This document shows, in pieces, positions 39,569-48,886 of a stretch of DNA of 64,000 bases (positions are counted from its first letter, which is position 1; each line of letters opens with the position of its first letter). Position numbers and translations under genes: made by a program. The notes under the pieces are model-generated. The model was given only the letters and a program-made list of their open reading frames with translations. It did no database searches and was not told the origin of the DNA. The stretch lies in NCBI RefSeq assembly GCF_050410775.1, contig NZ_CP191229.1. The stretch is one strand, 5' to 3'. The stretch comes from Erwinia sp050410775. GTDB taxonomy: Bacteria > Pseudomonadota > Gammaproteobacteria > Enterobacterales > Enterobacteriaceae.

Positions 39569-39838
39569 ATACGCACTCTTGCGAGTTGTGCTTCAGAACG
39601 TTGTATCTGCTCATCGGCACTGCGTGGCGCACATATTACTTTGGCGGACTTATAAGTCAAACAATTTTTCCCCTTCCGTGTTTAATTGCACAATTCCCAC
39701 GCAATCCGGGCATTTTGACGGCAAAAAGAGTGAATTATCAACAAAGAGGATATCGCCGCGCTAAAAAACGGCCTAAGCAAATCAGCGGGAAAAAGAAGAA
39801 AATGAAAAGCGGAGGGGGGAAAGCGTGAAGAAACCGGT

Positions 39839-39866
39839 AGCGCCTCGCTGCAGATAGCGAGGCGCT
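39839..39866 (-). terminator. Hairpin after csrA
   Basis: AGCGCCTCGCT/AGCGAGGCGCT, an 11-bp perfect stem with a 6-base loop, 8 bp after the csrA stop. The following minus-strand sequence is only mildly T-rich. Confidence 0.75.
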
Positions 39867-39873
39867 GGATCCG

Positions 39874-40059
39874 TTAGTAACTCGTTTGCTGAGTTTTTTC
39901 GGCCTGGATACGCTGATAGATCTCTTCACGATGGACCGATACTTCTTTAGGGGCGTTCACACCGATGCGAACCTGGTTCCCTTTCACTCCCAGCACCGTT
40001 ACAGTCACCTCATCGCCAATCATGAGGGTTTCACCAACTCGACGAGTTAGAATAAGCAT
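39874..40059 (-). CDS. csrA: Carbon storage regulator CsrA
   Basis: Dimeric RNA-binding protein that blocks or stabilises target mRNAs at GGA motifs. 61 residues, MLILTRRVGETLMIGD onward, with the RNA-binding N-terminal strand and VHREEIYQRI. It differs from E. coli CsrA only near the C terminus (EKTQQTSY). AAGGAG ribosome site. Located between alaS and the tRNA-Ser/Arg array, as in E. coli. Confidence 0.98.
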   Translation of the reverse strand: MLILTRRVGETLMIGDEVTVTVLGVKGNQVRIGVNAPKEVSVHREEIYQRIQAEKTQQTSY

Positions 40060-40302
40060 TCTTTGCTCCTTGAAAGATTAAAAGAGTCGGGTCAACTGTC
40101 TCCCGGCATATCCATCGTATTACGCTAAATGTAGACCATGACAAATACATCACAAGCACATCATCATACCAATACATTCTGCTGATACTAAGTTTAGCCG
40201 AAATACACGCTATCAACCCGACTTTATGATTTTATGGGCGCACCTGACAGAAAACGCCGCCTCAACCTGCCACAACGTTTCTGAGGTACATTTTGTAAGG
40301 GC

Positions 40303-42930
40303 TTACAGTTTTTCTGCAACCCATGATTCAACGCCAGCCAGTGCAGCAGGCAGCGCCTGAGCGTCTGTACCCCCTGCCTGAGCCATATCCGGTCGTCCGC
40401 CACCTTTACCGCCAACCTGCTGAGCCAGCGTGCCCACCAGCTCGCCAGCCTTGACGCGGTCAGTCAGATCTTTGGTCACCCCAGCGATCAGGGAGACTTT
40501 GCCATCGGAAACCGTTGCCAGCACGATAATCGCGGATTTGAGCTGATTTTTCAGCTCGTCAACTATCGTACGCAGCATTTTGGGCTCCACGTTAGCCAGT
40601 TCGCTTACCAGCAGCTTCGCCCCTTTAACGTCAATGGCCTTGCTGCTCAGCGAGGCGCTTTCCTGGGCCGCCTGCTGATCTTTCAGCTGCTGTAATTCCC
40701 GTTCCAGCGCGCGCGCATGATCGATCATCCCACGCACTTTCTCACTCAGGTTACTGCTGTTCGCCTTCACCAGCTGAGCAATATCCTGCAGCTGCTCGCT
40801 CTGTGCGTAGACCTGAGTCAGCGCCCTCTCGCCGGTAACCGCCTCAATGCGGCGAATGCCTGCGGCGGTGCCGGACTCAGCGATGATGCGGAACAGGCCA
40901 ATATCGCCCGTGCGGCTGGCGTGTGTCCCGCCGCACAGTTCGGTAGAAAAGTCGCCCATCGACAATACGCGTACGCGATCGTCATATTTCTCACCGAACA
41001 GCGCCATTGCGCCGTGCGCTTTGGCGGCCTCAAGATCCATAATATTGGTTTCGATAGCCAGGTTACGGCGCACCTGAGCATTGACGATCTCTTCGACCTG
41101 ACGAATTTCCTGCGGCTTCATCGCCTCAAAATGGGAAAAGTCGAAGCGCAGATATTTATCATTAACCAGCGAGCCTTTCTGCGCCACATGATGGCCCAGA
41201 ACCTGACGCAGCGCAGCATGAAGCAGGTGCGTTGCCGAATGGTTCAGGCGAATGCGCGCGCGGCGCGCTTCATCCACATGGGCAGCCAGACGGTCGCCCA
41301 CACGCACCTGGCCCGAGGCCAGCTTGCCGATATGACCAATCGCCTGGCCATACTTCTGGGTGTCGGTGACGGCGAACAGCGCAGCGTCGCTTTTCAGCTC
41401 GCCGGTATCGCCGACCTGGCCGCCAGACTCGCCGTAGAACGGCGTCTCGTCCAGAACAATCACCCCTTCCTGGCCTGCGGTAATGGCCGTGGCGGGCTGA
41501 CCGTCCACGAAAATCGCCTTAACGGCGGCGCTCAGCACCAGCTGCTCGTAGCCTTTGAAGCTTGAGGCTTCATCAATGCGGATCACATTGTTGTAATCGG
41601 TGCCGAAGCCACTGGCTTCACGGGCACGCTGACGCTGCTGCTCCATCGCCCGCTCAAAGCCGGCTTCATCAATTTTCAGGTTACGCTCACGGCACACATC
41701 CGCCGTCAGATCGACCGGGAAGCCGAAGGTATCGTAAAGGCGGAAGACCGTTTCGCCATCCAGCGTATCGCCCTGCACTTTTTCCAGCTCTTCATCCAGC
41801 AGCGCCAGCCCACGCTCAAGCGTTTTGGCAAACTGCTCTTCTTCGGTTCGCAGGATCTGCTCGACCTGCGCCTGCTGCTCCGCCAGCGCTTCACCTGCCG
41901 CGCCCATCACTTCAATCAGTGGCGAAACCAGCTTCCAGAAGAAGGTGCCCTGCGCGCCCAGCATATTGCCGTGACGGACAGCGCGACGAATAATGCGGCG
42001 CAGCACGTAGCCACGGTTTTCGTTAGAAGGTGTGACGCCATCAGAGACGAGGAAGGCGCACGAGCGGATATGGTCAGCAATCACGCGCAGTGATTTACTG
42101 GAGAGATCGGTGGCGCCCGTCACTTCCGCAACGGATTTGATCAGCTTCTGGAACAGATCGATTTCGTAGTTGGAGTTCACATGCTGCAGAACGGCCGTAA
42201 TACGCTCAAGTCCCATGCCGGTGTCGACGGAAGGCTTCGGCAGCGGCAGCATGGTACCGTCAGACTGACGGTTGAACTGCATAAAGACAATGTTCCAGAT
42301 TTCGATAAAGCGATCGCCATCTTCTTCCGGGCTTCCCGGCGGGCCGCCCCAGATATGATCGCCATGATCGAAGAAAATCTCCGAGCAAGGGCCGCAGGGG
42401 CCGGTATCACCCATCTGCCAGAAATTATCGGACGCATAAGCGCTGCCCTTGTTATCCCCGATGCGGATGATGCGCTCACGCGGCACCCCCACTTCTTTTT
42501 CCCAGATATCGAAGGCTTCGTCGTCAGTCTCGTAAACGGTGACCCACAGCTTCTCTTTCGGCAGGTTAAACCACTGCTCGCCGGTAAGAAGTTCCCAGGC
42601 GAAGCCGATCGCTTCCCGCTTGAAGTAATCGCCAAAGCTGAAGTTGCCCAGCATTTCAAAGAAAGTATGGTGGCGCGCCGTGTAGCCCACGTTTTCTAAA
42701 TCGTTGTGCTTGCCGCCCGCGCGCACGCAGCGCTGGGAAGTGGTGGCGCGTGAATAGTTACGCTTATCCCCGCCCAGGAAAACGTCTTTGAACTGGTTCA
42801 TCCCGGCGTTGGTAAAAAGCAGCGTCGGGTCATTGGTCGGAACAAGGGAGCTACTGGCTACAACCTGATGTCCCTTGCTCTGGAAAAAGTCGAGAAACGC
42901 CTGGCGAATCTCCGCAGTGCTCTTGCTCAT
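40303..42930 (-). CDS. alaS: Alanyl-tRNA synthetase
   Basis: Charges tRNA-Ala and edits Ser/Gly mischarging. 875 residues, one fewer than E. coli. Class II aminoacylation core at the N terminus (STAEIRQAFLDFFQSKGH; LLFTNAGMNQFKDVFLG; RCVRAGGKHNDLENVG). The editing domain has HSATHLLHAALRQ (about 564) and CGGTHASRTGDIG (about 665), which together bind zinc. The C-Ala domain ends with GGKGGGRPDMAQAGG. It is followed by csrA at 243 bp and preceded by recX at 137 bp. Confidence 0.98.
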   Translation of the reverse strand: MSKSTAEIRQAFLDFFQSKGHQVVASSSLVPTNDPTLLFTNAGMNQFKDVFLGGDKRNYSRATTSQRCVRAGGKHNDLENVGYTARHHTFFEMLGNFSFGDYFKREAIGFAWELLTGEQWFNLPKEKLWVTVYETDDEAFDIWEKEVGVPRERIIRIGDNKGSAYASDNFWQMGDTGPCGPCSEIFFDHGDHIWGGPPGSPEEDGDRFIEIWNIVFMQFNRQSDGTMLPLPKPSVDTGMGLERITAVLQHVNSNYEIDLFQKLIKSVAEVTGATDLSSKSLRVIADHIRSCAFLVSDGVTPSNENRGYVLRRIIRRAVRHGNMLGAQGTFFWKLVSPLIEVMGAAGEALAEQQAQVEQILRTEEEQFAKTLERGLALLDEELEKVQGDTLDGETVFRLYDTFGFPVDLTADVCRERNLKIDEAGFERAMEQQRQRAREASGFGTDYNNVIRIDEASSFKGYEQLVLSAAVKAIFVDGQPATAITAGQEGVIVLDETPFYGESGGQVGDTGELKSDAALFAVTDTQKYGQAIGHIGKLASGQVRVGDRLAAHVDEARRARIRLNHSATHLLHAALRQVLGHHVAQKGSLVNDKYLRFDFSHFEAMKPQEIRQVEEIVNAQVRRNLAIETNIMDLEAAKAHGAMALFGEKYDDRVRVLSMGDFSTELCGGTHASRTGDIGLFRIIAESGTAAGIRRIEAVTGERALTQVYAQSEQLQDIAQLVKANSSNLSEKVRGMIDHARALERELQQLKDQQAAQESASLSSKAIDVKGAKLLVSELANVEPKMLRTIVDELKNQLKSAIIVLATVSDGKVSLIAGVTKDLTDRVKAGELVGTLAQQVGGKGGGRPDMAQAGGTDAQALPAALAGVESWVAEKL

Positions 42931-43067
42931 AATTATCCTGGAATCACGCTTGCGAATATTTCGTGGGTTGTTTCACCGGCAGGGAGGCCCTTTTCCCGGC
43001 AACGCACGAACAAAAAGTGATGAATAAGATAAATTTTCTTCGGAGGGAAGTAAAATCCCATCGCAGA

Positions 43068-43583
43068 TCATTCGTCAAAATTAGAGAAAACCCCACGAAT
43101 ATCTTCTGAAAAGAAGCCTTTGGTCATCAGATAGCGCTGTACTTTGGCTTTTTCCTTCCAGTCGGTGGGCAACGGCAGACCAAACTTGCGTACCGCCACC
43201 TCATAAGCCTCTCTTTGCCAGTCAATATCAGCCTGGGCAAGCGCCTCATCCGTCAGGGATTTATCCACGCCCTTCTGCCCCAGCTCCATGCGGATACGCT
43301 GCGGGCCATAGCCTTTGCGGCTGCGGCTTGCCACGAAGCGCCCGGCAAAGTGGGCATCATCCAGATAGCGGTTCTCATAACACCAGGCCACCACGCGGTC
43401 GATCTGCTCCGGCGTGATAACTTCCGGCTCCTGGGCTTTATTTTTAGCAAACATGGCTGCGCGTTCAGCCGACAGCGACAGCTTGCGGCGCAATTCCGTC
43501 TCGCTGTGGTCGCGCATCGCCAGGATGCGCATCGCCCTGTCAAGCAGGCGCGAAAACTGGTTACGTTCAGTGGCGTCAGACAT
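43068..43583 (-). CDS. recX: Regulatory protein RecX
   Basis: Inhibits RecA by blocking filament extension. 171 residues, five more than E. coli, built of three-helix repeats (LLDRAMRILAMRDHSETELRRKL; YLDDAHFAGRFVASRSRKGYGPQRIRMELGQKG-type core; VQRYLMTKGF). It is 190 bp downstream of recA. The recA terminator lies in between, so recX expression depends on read-through, as in E. coli. Confidence 0.95.
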   Translation of the reverse strand: MSDATERNQFSRLLDRAMRILAMRDHSETELRRKLSLSAERAAMFAKNKAQEPEVITPEQIDRVVAWCYENRYLDDAHFAGRFVASRSRKGYGPQRIRMELGQKGVDKSLTDEALAQADIDWQREAYEVAVRKFGLPLPTDWKEKAKVQRYLMTKGFFSEDIRGVFSNFDE

Positions 43584-43693
43584 CTTACTCCACGGGGTTA
43601 TCAGGTAAATGGTGCGGTCAGGCTAAGGGTAGCGGTGAACGAGCAAAGAAACAAAGGTGTTTAGCGGAGGCGTCGGGAGGCAAAACTTAAGCA

Positions 43694-43722
43694 TAAAAAA
43701 AGAGCGGCTGTTACGCCGCTCC
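43694..43722 (-). terminator. recA terminator
   Basis: GAGCGGC/GCCGCTC stem on the minus strand followed by a run of seven T, 50 bp after the recA stop and before recX. Confidence 0.88.
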
Positions 43723-43772
43723 TGGATGTTCAGTCTGGCCCCGGTGCAGGATATACGCCGGGACGCTGAGGA

Positions 43773-44840
43773 TCAGAAGTTCTCGTTAGCTTCGCTTGTA
43801 TCGTCAGCTTCTGCTGCCGTCGGCGTAAAATCAGGCTTATCGTCCGGATTAGTCAGCAGCATAGTGCGCAGCTTGCCATCAATCTCGTTAGCAATGGCCG
43901 GGTTTTCCTTCAGGAAGTTACCGGCGTTCGCTTTACCCTGACCAATTTTATCGCCGTTGTAGCTGTACCAGGCACCCGCTTTTTCGATCAGCTTGTGCTT
44001 CACGCCCAGGTCAACCAGCTCGCCGTAAATGTTGATGCCTTCGCCATACATAATCTGGAACTCGGCCTGCTTGAACGGGGCGGCAACCTTGTTTTTCACC
44101 ACCTTAACGCGGGTTTCACTCCCGACCACTTCATCGCCCTCTTTAATGGCGCCGATGCGGCGGATGTCCAGGCGAACAGAGGCGTAAAACTTCAGCGCGT
44201 TACCGCCGGTCGTGGTTTCCGGGTTACCGAACATCACACCGATTTTCATACGGATCTGGTTAATAAAGATCAGCAGGGTACCGGAATTTTTCAGGTTGCC
44301 CGCCAGCTTACGCATCGCCTGACTCATCATACGCGCCGCCAGGCCCATGTGAGAATCACCGATTTCGCCTTCGATTTCCGCTTTCGGCGTCAGCGCCGCC
44401 ACGGAGTCAACGATGATGACGTCAACCGCACCGGAACGCGCCAGCGCATCGCAGATTTCCAGCGCCTGCTCGCCGGTATCCGGCTGCGAGCAGAGCAGGT
44501 TATCGATATCCACGCCCAGCTTTTTCGCATAGACCGGGTCAAGGGCGTGTTCGGCGTCGATAAAAGCACAGGTTTTCCCTTTGCGCTGGGCAGAGGCAAT
44601 CACCTGCAGCGTCAGCGTGGTTTTCCCTGAGGATTCCGGTCCGTAAATTTCGACAATACGTCCCATTGGCAGACCGCCCGCGCCCAGCGCGATATCCAGC
44701 GACAGGGAACCGGTAGAGATGGTTTCCACGTCCATGGTACGGTCTTCACCCAGGCGCATGATGGAGCCTTTACCAAACTGTTTTTCAATCTGGCCCAGCG
44801 CTGCTGCCAGTGCTTTTTGTTTGTTTTCGTCAATAGCCAT
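43773..44840 (-). CDS. recA: Recombinase RecA
   Basis: Forms ATP-dependent filaments on single-stranded DNA, performs strand exchange and triggers LexA self-cleavage. 355 residues. Walker A GPESSGKTTL (about 66), loop L1 EGEIGDSHMGLAARMMSQAMR, and loop L2 KIGVMFGNPETTTGGNALKFYASVRLDIRR-type region. The acidic tail ends EADDTSEANENF. ATG preceded by AGGAG. A near-consensus LexA box overlaps its promoter. Confidence 0.99.
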   Translation of the reverse strand: MAIDENKQKALAAALGQIEKQFGKGSIMRLGEDRTMDVETISTGSLSLDIALGAGGLPMGRIVEIYGPESSGKTTLTLQVIASAQRKGKTCAFIDAEHALDPVYAKKLGVDIDNLLCSQPDTGEQALEICDALARSGAVDVIIVDSVAALTPKAEIEGEIGDSHMGLAARMMSQAMRKLAGNLKNSGTLLIFINQIRMKIGVMFGNPETTTGGNALKFYASVRLDIRRIGAIKEGDEVVGSETRVKVVKNKVAAPFKQAEFQIMYGEGINIYGELVDLGVKHKLIEKAGAWYSYNGDKIGQGKANAGNFLKENPAIANEIDGKLRTMLLTNPDDKPDFTPTAAEADDTSEANENF

Positions 44841-44906
44841 TTCAACTCCTAATCATGCGGGGTAAAGACGCGCTCGGCGGCTTTGCTCATGTTCAATACG
44901 GGGACA

Positions 44907-44934
44907 ATTATACTGTATAGTCATACAGTATCAA
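44907..44934 (-). promoter_or_regulatory. recA promoter with LexA (SOS) box
   Basis: TACTGTATAGTCATACAGTA (44911-44930) is a near-perfect LexA site (CTGT-N8-ACAG). On the minus strand the -35 TTGATA (44929-44934) and -10 TATAAT (44907-44912) flank it with a 16-bp spacer, the same architecture as E. coli recA. Confidence 0.95.
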
Positions 44935-44936
44935 GT

Positions 44937-45437
44937 TTATTTTTTGAGAAAATACGTACACAGGTTCAGCAGCGCGCAGGCCGTGGCCTGACGACGAACG
45001 GCCTCGCGATCGCCGCTAAAAACCTCCCGCAGCGCCAGCGTCGGCTGCCCCTGGGCGGCGAAGCCGAACCAGACAGTACCCACCGGTTTTTCATCCGAAC
45101 CGCCGTCAGGCCCGGCAATACCGCTGACGGAAAGGGCGAACTGCGCCTTCGCTGCGGCTCTTGCCCCTTCCGCCATCTCTTTGACCACCTGCTCGCTGAC
45201 GGCGCCCGCCTGCTCAAGCGACGCCGCCGTGACGCCCACCAGCTCCTCTTTAGCTTCGTTGCTGTAGGTCACAAAGCCGCGCTCAAACCACTGCGAGCTA
45301 CCGGCGATATCGGTCAGCACTTTTGCTATCCAGCCGCCGGTGCATGATTCCGCCGTAGTCAGGGTCGCACCAAGCTCCCGCAGGCGCTCGCCCACATCGG
45401 CGCTCAGCTGCGCCAGTTCCTTATCCGTCATTATCAT
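44937..45437 (-). CDS. pncC: NMN amidohydrolase PncC (CinA C-terminal domain type)
   Basis: Nicotinamide-nucleotide deamidase of the pyridine nucleotide cycle. 166 residues, corresponding to the CinA C-terminal domain only, with TTAESCTGGWIAK (nucleophile Ser), GFVTYSNEAK, GIAGPDGGSDEKPVGTVW and FSGDREAVRRQA. Start ATG 45437 has GGGAG seven bases upstream; a second ATG two codons on is the alternative. Its stop lies only seven bases before the LexA box of recA. Confidence 0.95.
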   Translation of the reverse strand: MIMTDKELAQLSADVGERLRELGATLTTAESCTGGWIAKVLTDIAGSSQWFERGFVTYSNEAKEELVGVTAASLEQAGAVSEQVVKEMAEGARAAAKAQFALSVSGIAGPDGGSDEKPVGTVWFGFAAQGQPTLALREVFSGDREAVRRQATACALLNLCTYFLKK

Positions 45438-45562
45438 TCAAAGACTCCCTTAGCGAAATGATCGTCAGATTAACATTATTTCAGGCCGCCAGACGCAGAA
45501 ATGGCCCGGCTTGCGATCGCCTTTCCAGTCGCAGCGACGGCTTTCGAAAGCGTCGCCGGCGT

Positions 45563-46336
45563 TCAGCTTTTCTTCGCCACCATAAACAGCCGCGGATAGG
45601 GCATCAGCACGCTGCCATCCTGACGGGGCTGATAAGCAGCCGTCAGTTCAGCGAGGTAATGCGCCAGGTATGCCGCTTGTTCCTCCTCTTTCAGCGGCGA
45701 AAGAAAAGGCCGCAGCCCGGTGGATCTCAGCCACTCAACCATCGCAGAATGTGAAGACATGACGTGATAGTAGGTGGTTCGCCAGATATCCACCGAGCAA
45801 CCCGCCGAACTCAGCAAATCATAGTAGGCTTCCGTCGTCAGCAGCTGTTTCCGGTGTCCCGGATCGTGATTAATTTTATCCCGCCAGGGCCCGCTTTCAG
45901 CCACTTTGCGCATCAGGCTATGGGTGGGTTGATCGAGGTTATCCGGCATCTGCACCGCCAGCACGCCCCCTTTCGCCAGTTGTTCAACCAGCGACGGCAG
46001 TAGCCTGTCATGATCGCCCAGCCACTGTAATGAAGCGTTGGCATAAATAAGGTCCTGCGGCGAGCTGGCTTGCCAGGTCTGGATATCCGCCTGCTCGAAC
46101 CGACAGTCGGGAAGACGCTGAAGCGCCTGTTCCAGCATAGCCTGCGAGCTGTCCAGCCCGGTGATGCGCGCCTGCGGCCATGCCTGATGAAGCAGCGCGG
46201 TACTGTTGCCCGGGCCACAGCCCAGATCGGTGATATGCTGTACGTCACGAAGCGGGATCCGGGTAACTAACTCTTTTGCCGGTCGGGTCCGCTCAGCTTC
46301 AAACTGCCGGTAGAGATCGGGGTTCCAGTCTGTCAT
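45563..46336 (-). CDS. tam: Trans-aconitate 2-methyltransferase
   Basis: SAM-dependent methyl transfer to trans-aconitate, detoxifying this aconitase inhibitor. 257 residues with MTDWNPDLYRQFEAERTRPA at the start, SAM motif I DLGCGPGNST (about 38), NASLQWL and the WRTTYYHVMSSH motif; these follow E. coli Tam closely. In E. coli tam is elsewhere on the chromosome, so its position here between pncC and a lipoprotein gene is lineage-specific. Other class I methyltransferases are possible but less likely. Confidence 0.88.
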   Translation of the reverse strand: MTDWNPDLYRQFEAERTRPAKELVTRIPLRDVQHITDLGCGPGNSTALLHQAWPQARITGLDSSQAMLEQALQRLPDCRFEQADIQTWQASSPQDLIYANASLQWLGDHDRLLPSLVEQLAKGGVLAVQMPDNLDQPTHSLMRKVAESGPWRDKINHDPGHRKQLLTTEAYYDLLSSAGCSVDIWRTTYYHVMSSHSAMVEWLRSTGLRPFLSPLKEEEQAAYLAHYLAELTAAYQPRQDGSVLMPYPRLFMVAKKS

Positions 46337-46493
46337 CTTTTTCTCTTATTTAAGATCGACTCTGCCTGATTAACTTTAGAAGCTCTTTGCGTCAGGGCAA
46401 ATGCACACTTACCGCAGAACGCCTTTTCACCACGCTGAGCGGGTCCGGCCTGCTTCAGATTCAGGCATGTTTGAAACAGGGAAACGCAGAAAA

Positions 46494-47669
46494 ATGCGCA
46501 CCATCTCGCTCTATTTTTCGTTGTTAATCATAGTAATGCTTTCAGGTTGCACCCGATCCCCGCCGGCATTACCGCCTTCCGGTCAGATGACTTTCGCGCA
46601 ATATCAACACGACGCCACGATCTGGGTGCAGCAGCACAGGCAGTTCCAGGGCCGGGACAGGCAGATGGAACTTCGCTGGAATACACCACAGGAGTGGCGC
46701 CCCGACGGCCCGACGAAAAAGGGCATACTGCTGATCCACGGTCTGGGCGACGCCCCCGGCTCTTTTACCGATATAGCCCCCGAACTGGCGAGGCAGGGTT
46801 TTCTGGTGCGCAGCGTACTGTTACCCGGACACGGCACGCAGCCAAAAGATTTGAGCGCCATCTCCGTGAATGACTGGCGACGCGTTGTCAGTGAGCAGGC
46901 GGCGATTCTGCAAAAGGACGCAGGTAAAATCTGGCTGGGCGGCTTTTCCACCGGGGCTAATCTGGCGATTGAATATACCTACCGTCATCCTGAGGTTCAG
47001 GGAATGGTTCTGTTTTCCCCCGCCGTCAGGGCCAACGAACCCCTGGTCGCCCTGACGCCTTTCATCGTGCCTTTCCGCCAGTGGCTGAAGGCGCCACGCG
47101 ACGGTTATCCTGAACAGCGCGCCACGCGCTATATGAGGGTGCCGACCAACGGGTTTGCGCAGTTCTGGTACTCCAGCCGTGCAGCCCAGGCGGCGCTGAA
47201 CCGCCATGCTTATGATAAACCGGTGCTGATGGTCATGACTGAACATGATTCGGTGCTGGATACGCCGGGGCTGCTGAAAGATTTTGACCGCCAGTTTACC
47301 TCGCCGCGAAGCCGCCTGATCTGGTATGGCAATCCCCAACGCGAACGGGTGCTGTCACGGCGGGTGTTGATGCGACCGGATGCCCTCCCCCAACAGCGCA
47401 TCAGTCAGTTTTCGCATATGTCGGTGCTGTTTTCACCGCAAAACCCGGTTTACGGCGTTAGCGGAAGCGATCGGATGTGTGAGAACGGGCAGCGCGAAGA
47501 GGATTACCTTGCCTGTCGTCAGGGCGCGGAAGTGTGGTTTTCGGCCTGGGGCTATCAGGAAAGCGGAAAAATTCACGCCCGGCTGACCTGGAACCCCTGG
47601 TTTAGCTGGCAAAACGAGGTGATGGCCGACGTCGTAAACGGAGAAGACGCTAAGCGGGATGCAGGATAA
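46494..47669 (+). CDS. Lipoprotein alpha/beta hydrolase (serine hydrolase, S33/monoacylglycerol lipase-like)
   Basis: Predicted envelope serine hydrolase of unknown substrate, 391 residues from ATG 46494. The signal peptide ends VMLSGC (lipidated Cys19). The alpha/beta fold shows LLIHGLGDAPGSF (oxyanion region, about 82) and the nucleophile elbow GGFSTG (Ser152). TEHDSVLD (Asp252) and SQFSHMSVLF (His308) complete a plausible triad. An insertion of about 50 residues separates Asp and His. The frame is open 31 codons further upstream, but the lipobox decides the start; the ribosome site is weak. It is divergent from tam and convergent with mltB. Esterase, lipase or peptidase activity cannot be told apart. 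Confidence 0.75.
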   Translation: MRTISLYFSLLIIVMLSGCTRSPPALPPSGQMTFAQYQHDATIWVQQHRQFQGRDRQMELRWNTPQEWRPDGPTKKGILLIHGLGDAPGSFTDIAPELARQGFLVRSVLLPGHGTQPKDLSAISVNDWRRVVSEQAAILQKDAGKIWLGGFSTGANLAIEYTYRHPEVQGMVLFSPAVRANEPLVALTPFIVPFRQWLKAPRDGYPEQRATRYMRVPTNGFAQFWYSSRAAQAALNRHAYDKPVLMVMTEHDSVLDTPGLLKDFDRQFTSPRSRLIWYGNPQRERVLSRRVLMRPDALPQQRISQFSHMSVLFSPQNPVYGVSGSDRMCENGQREEDYLACRQGAEVWFSAWGYQESGKIHARLTWNPWFSWQNEVMADVVNGEDAKRDAG

Positions 47670-47679
47670 CTCGCCAGGA

Positions 47680-47705
47680 AAAAGACCGGCCTGACTGGCC
47701 GGTCT
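47680..47705 (-). terminator. mltB terminator
   Basis: AGACCGGCC/GGCCGGTCT, a 9-bp perfect stem with a 5-base loop, followed by TTTTT on the minus strand. Between convergent genes; 13 bp after the hydrolase stop. Confidence 0.85.
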
Positions 47706-47709
47706 GAGG

Positions 47710-47829
47710 TTATTGATAAAGTGCCTGTTCCCGGCGCTTTACCTTTGTCAGCAGTCTGAAAAACCGGCTGAGGACGGTCACCGTAGCGACAACAATGGCC
47801 GTAAAGCCGTTACAGACCGCCTCTTGCAT
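47710..47829 (-). CDS. Candidate small membrane protein overlapping the mltB 3' end
   Basis: A 39-codon frame that starts inside the last codons of mltB (ATG 47827-47829) and ends five bases before the terminator. The product has one possible membrane segment (GFTAIVVATVTVLSRFF) followed by a basic tail (KVKRRE). The ribosome site is weak and no family is recognised. It fills the 100-bp gap between mltB and its terminator. It may be coincidental. Confidence 0.3.
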   Translation of the reverse strand: MQEAVCNGFTAIVVATVTVLSRFFRLLTKVKRREQALYQ

Positions 47830-48886
47830 CGCGTACCGCAAGGCCCAGCTGCCAGACGGCCATCGCGTAATGGGTGCTGTGATTGTAGCGGGTGATGGTG
47901 TAGAAGTTCGGCAGGCCAAACCAGTACTGATAGCTTTTGCCCATATCAAACCGCAGCAGGCTCACCTGCTGGTTATCATCCAGTCTGACCTGCGATCGGT
48001 AGCCCGCCGCCGCAAGGGATGAGACAGAGTAACGGGCATTAAAGCCGGTCTTCAGTTCGCTGTCGCCCCCGCTGACCGGCAGCGCTACCGTGCCATCTTT
48101 CAGCCAGCCATGCGCGCTGAAATAGTGCGCGACGCTGCCGATAGCATCGACCGGATCCCAGAGATTGATATGTCCGTCACCGTTAAAATCCACGGCATAG
48201 CTCTTGAAAGAGGAGGGCATAAACTGACCGTAGCCCATCGCACCGGCATAGGAGCCACGCAGATCCAGCGGGTCGTCCCCTTCCTCACGCGCCATCAGCA
48301 GAAAGGTTTCCAGCTCGCTGCTGAAAAAGGCAGCGCGGCGCGGATAGTTAAATGCCAGGGTGGAGAGCGCATCAATGATACGCGTTTTACCCATCACGCG
48401 CCCCCAGCGGGTCTCCACGCCGATAATGCCCACAATGATTTCCGGCGGCACGCCGTAGGTCTGATAAGCACGCTGAAGCGCGCCCTGATACTGGTTCCAG
48501 AATGCCACGCCGTTCTGCACGTTCGAGGGCGTGATGAATTTTGCACGATAGCGTAGCCACGCGCCGTTAGGTCCGGTGGGGCCCTGCGTCGTTGGCGCCT
48601 GGCGGTCCATCAGGCGGATTACCCAGTCCAGATTTTTGGTCTGCGCCAGCACGTTATGCAGCTGCTGACGGTCAAAATTATGTTCGCGCACCATTTTATC
48701 GATAAACGCCTGCGCTGCCGGACTGTTAGCAAAATCGCCGTCCAGCGGGGCCACATTGTGCGAGGGATCTAACAGGAAGCCGTCGCCGCCCTGAAAAGGA
48801 TTGCCGTGCGGCTCAGGCGGTGGGGCTTTGCTGCTGCAGGCGGACAACAGAAGCAGCGCGGGTAAAAATGTGGCCAGATGACGCAT
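47810..48886 (-). CDS. mltB: Membrane-bound lytic murein transglycosylase B
   Basis: Outer-membrane lipoprotein that cleaves glycan strands of peptidoglycan to 1,6-anhydro-muropeptides. 358 residues, signal peptide with lipobox LSAC (Cys17), catalytic Glu158 in GVETRWG. The SLT-like motifs GAMGYGQFMPSSFKSYAVDFNGDGHINLW (calcium-binding loop) and the Tyr-rich C-terminal lobe are present. Close to E. coli MltB (361). Its usual E. coli neighbour, the srl operon, is absent; a DJ-1 protein gene follows divergently. Confidence 0.96.
   Translation of the reverse strand: MRHLATFLPALLLLSACSSKAPPPEPHGNPFQGGDGFLLDPSHNVAPLDGDFANSPAAQAFIDKMVREHNFDRQQLHNVLAQTKNLDWVIRLMDRQAPTTQGPTGPNGAWLRYRAKFITPSNVQNGVAFWNQYQGALQRAYQTYGVPPEIIVGIIGVETRWGRVMGKTRIIDALSTLAFNYPRRAAFFSSELETFLLMAREEGDDPLDLRGSYAGAMGYGQFMPSSFKSYAVDFNGDGHINLWDPVDAIGSVAHYFSAHGWLKDGTVALPVSGGDSELKTGFNARYSVSSLAAAGYRSQVRLDDNQQVSLLRFDMGKSYQYWFGLPNFYTITRYNHSTHYAMAVWQLGLAVRDARGGL

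Noticed and set aside
39469..39828. 119-codon plus-strand frame
   Set aside because: It starts in tRNA-Arg, crosses tRNA-Ser and ends in a low-complexity Lys-rich stretch; no coding signature.
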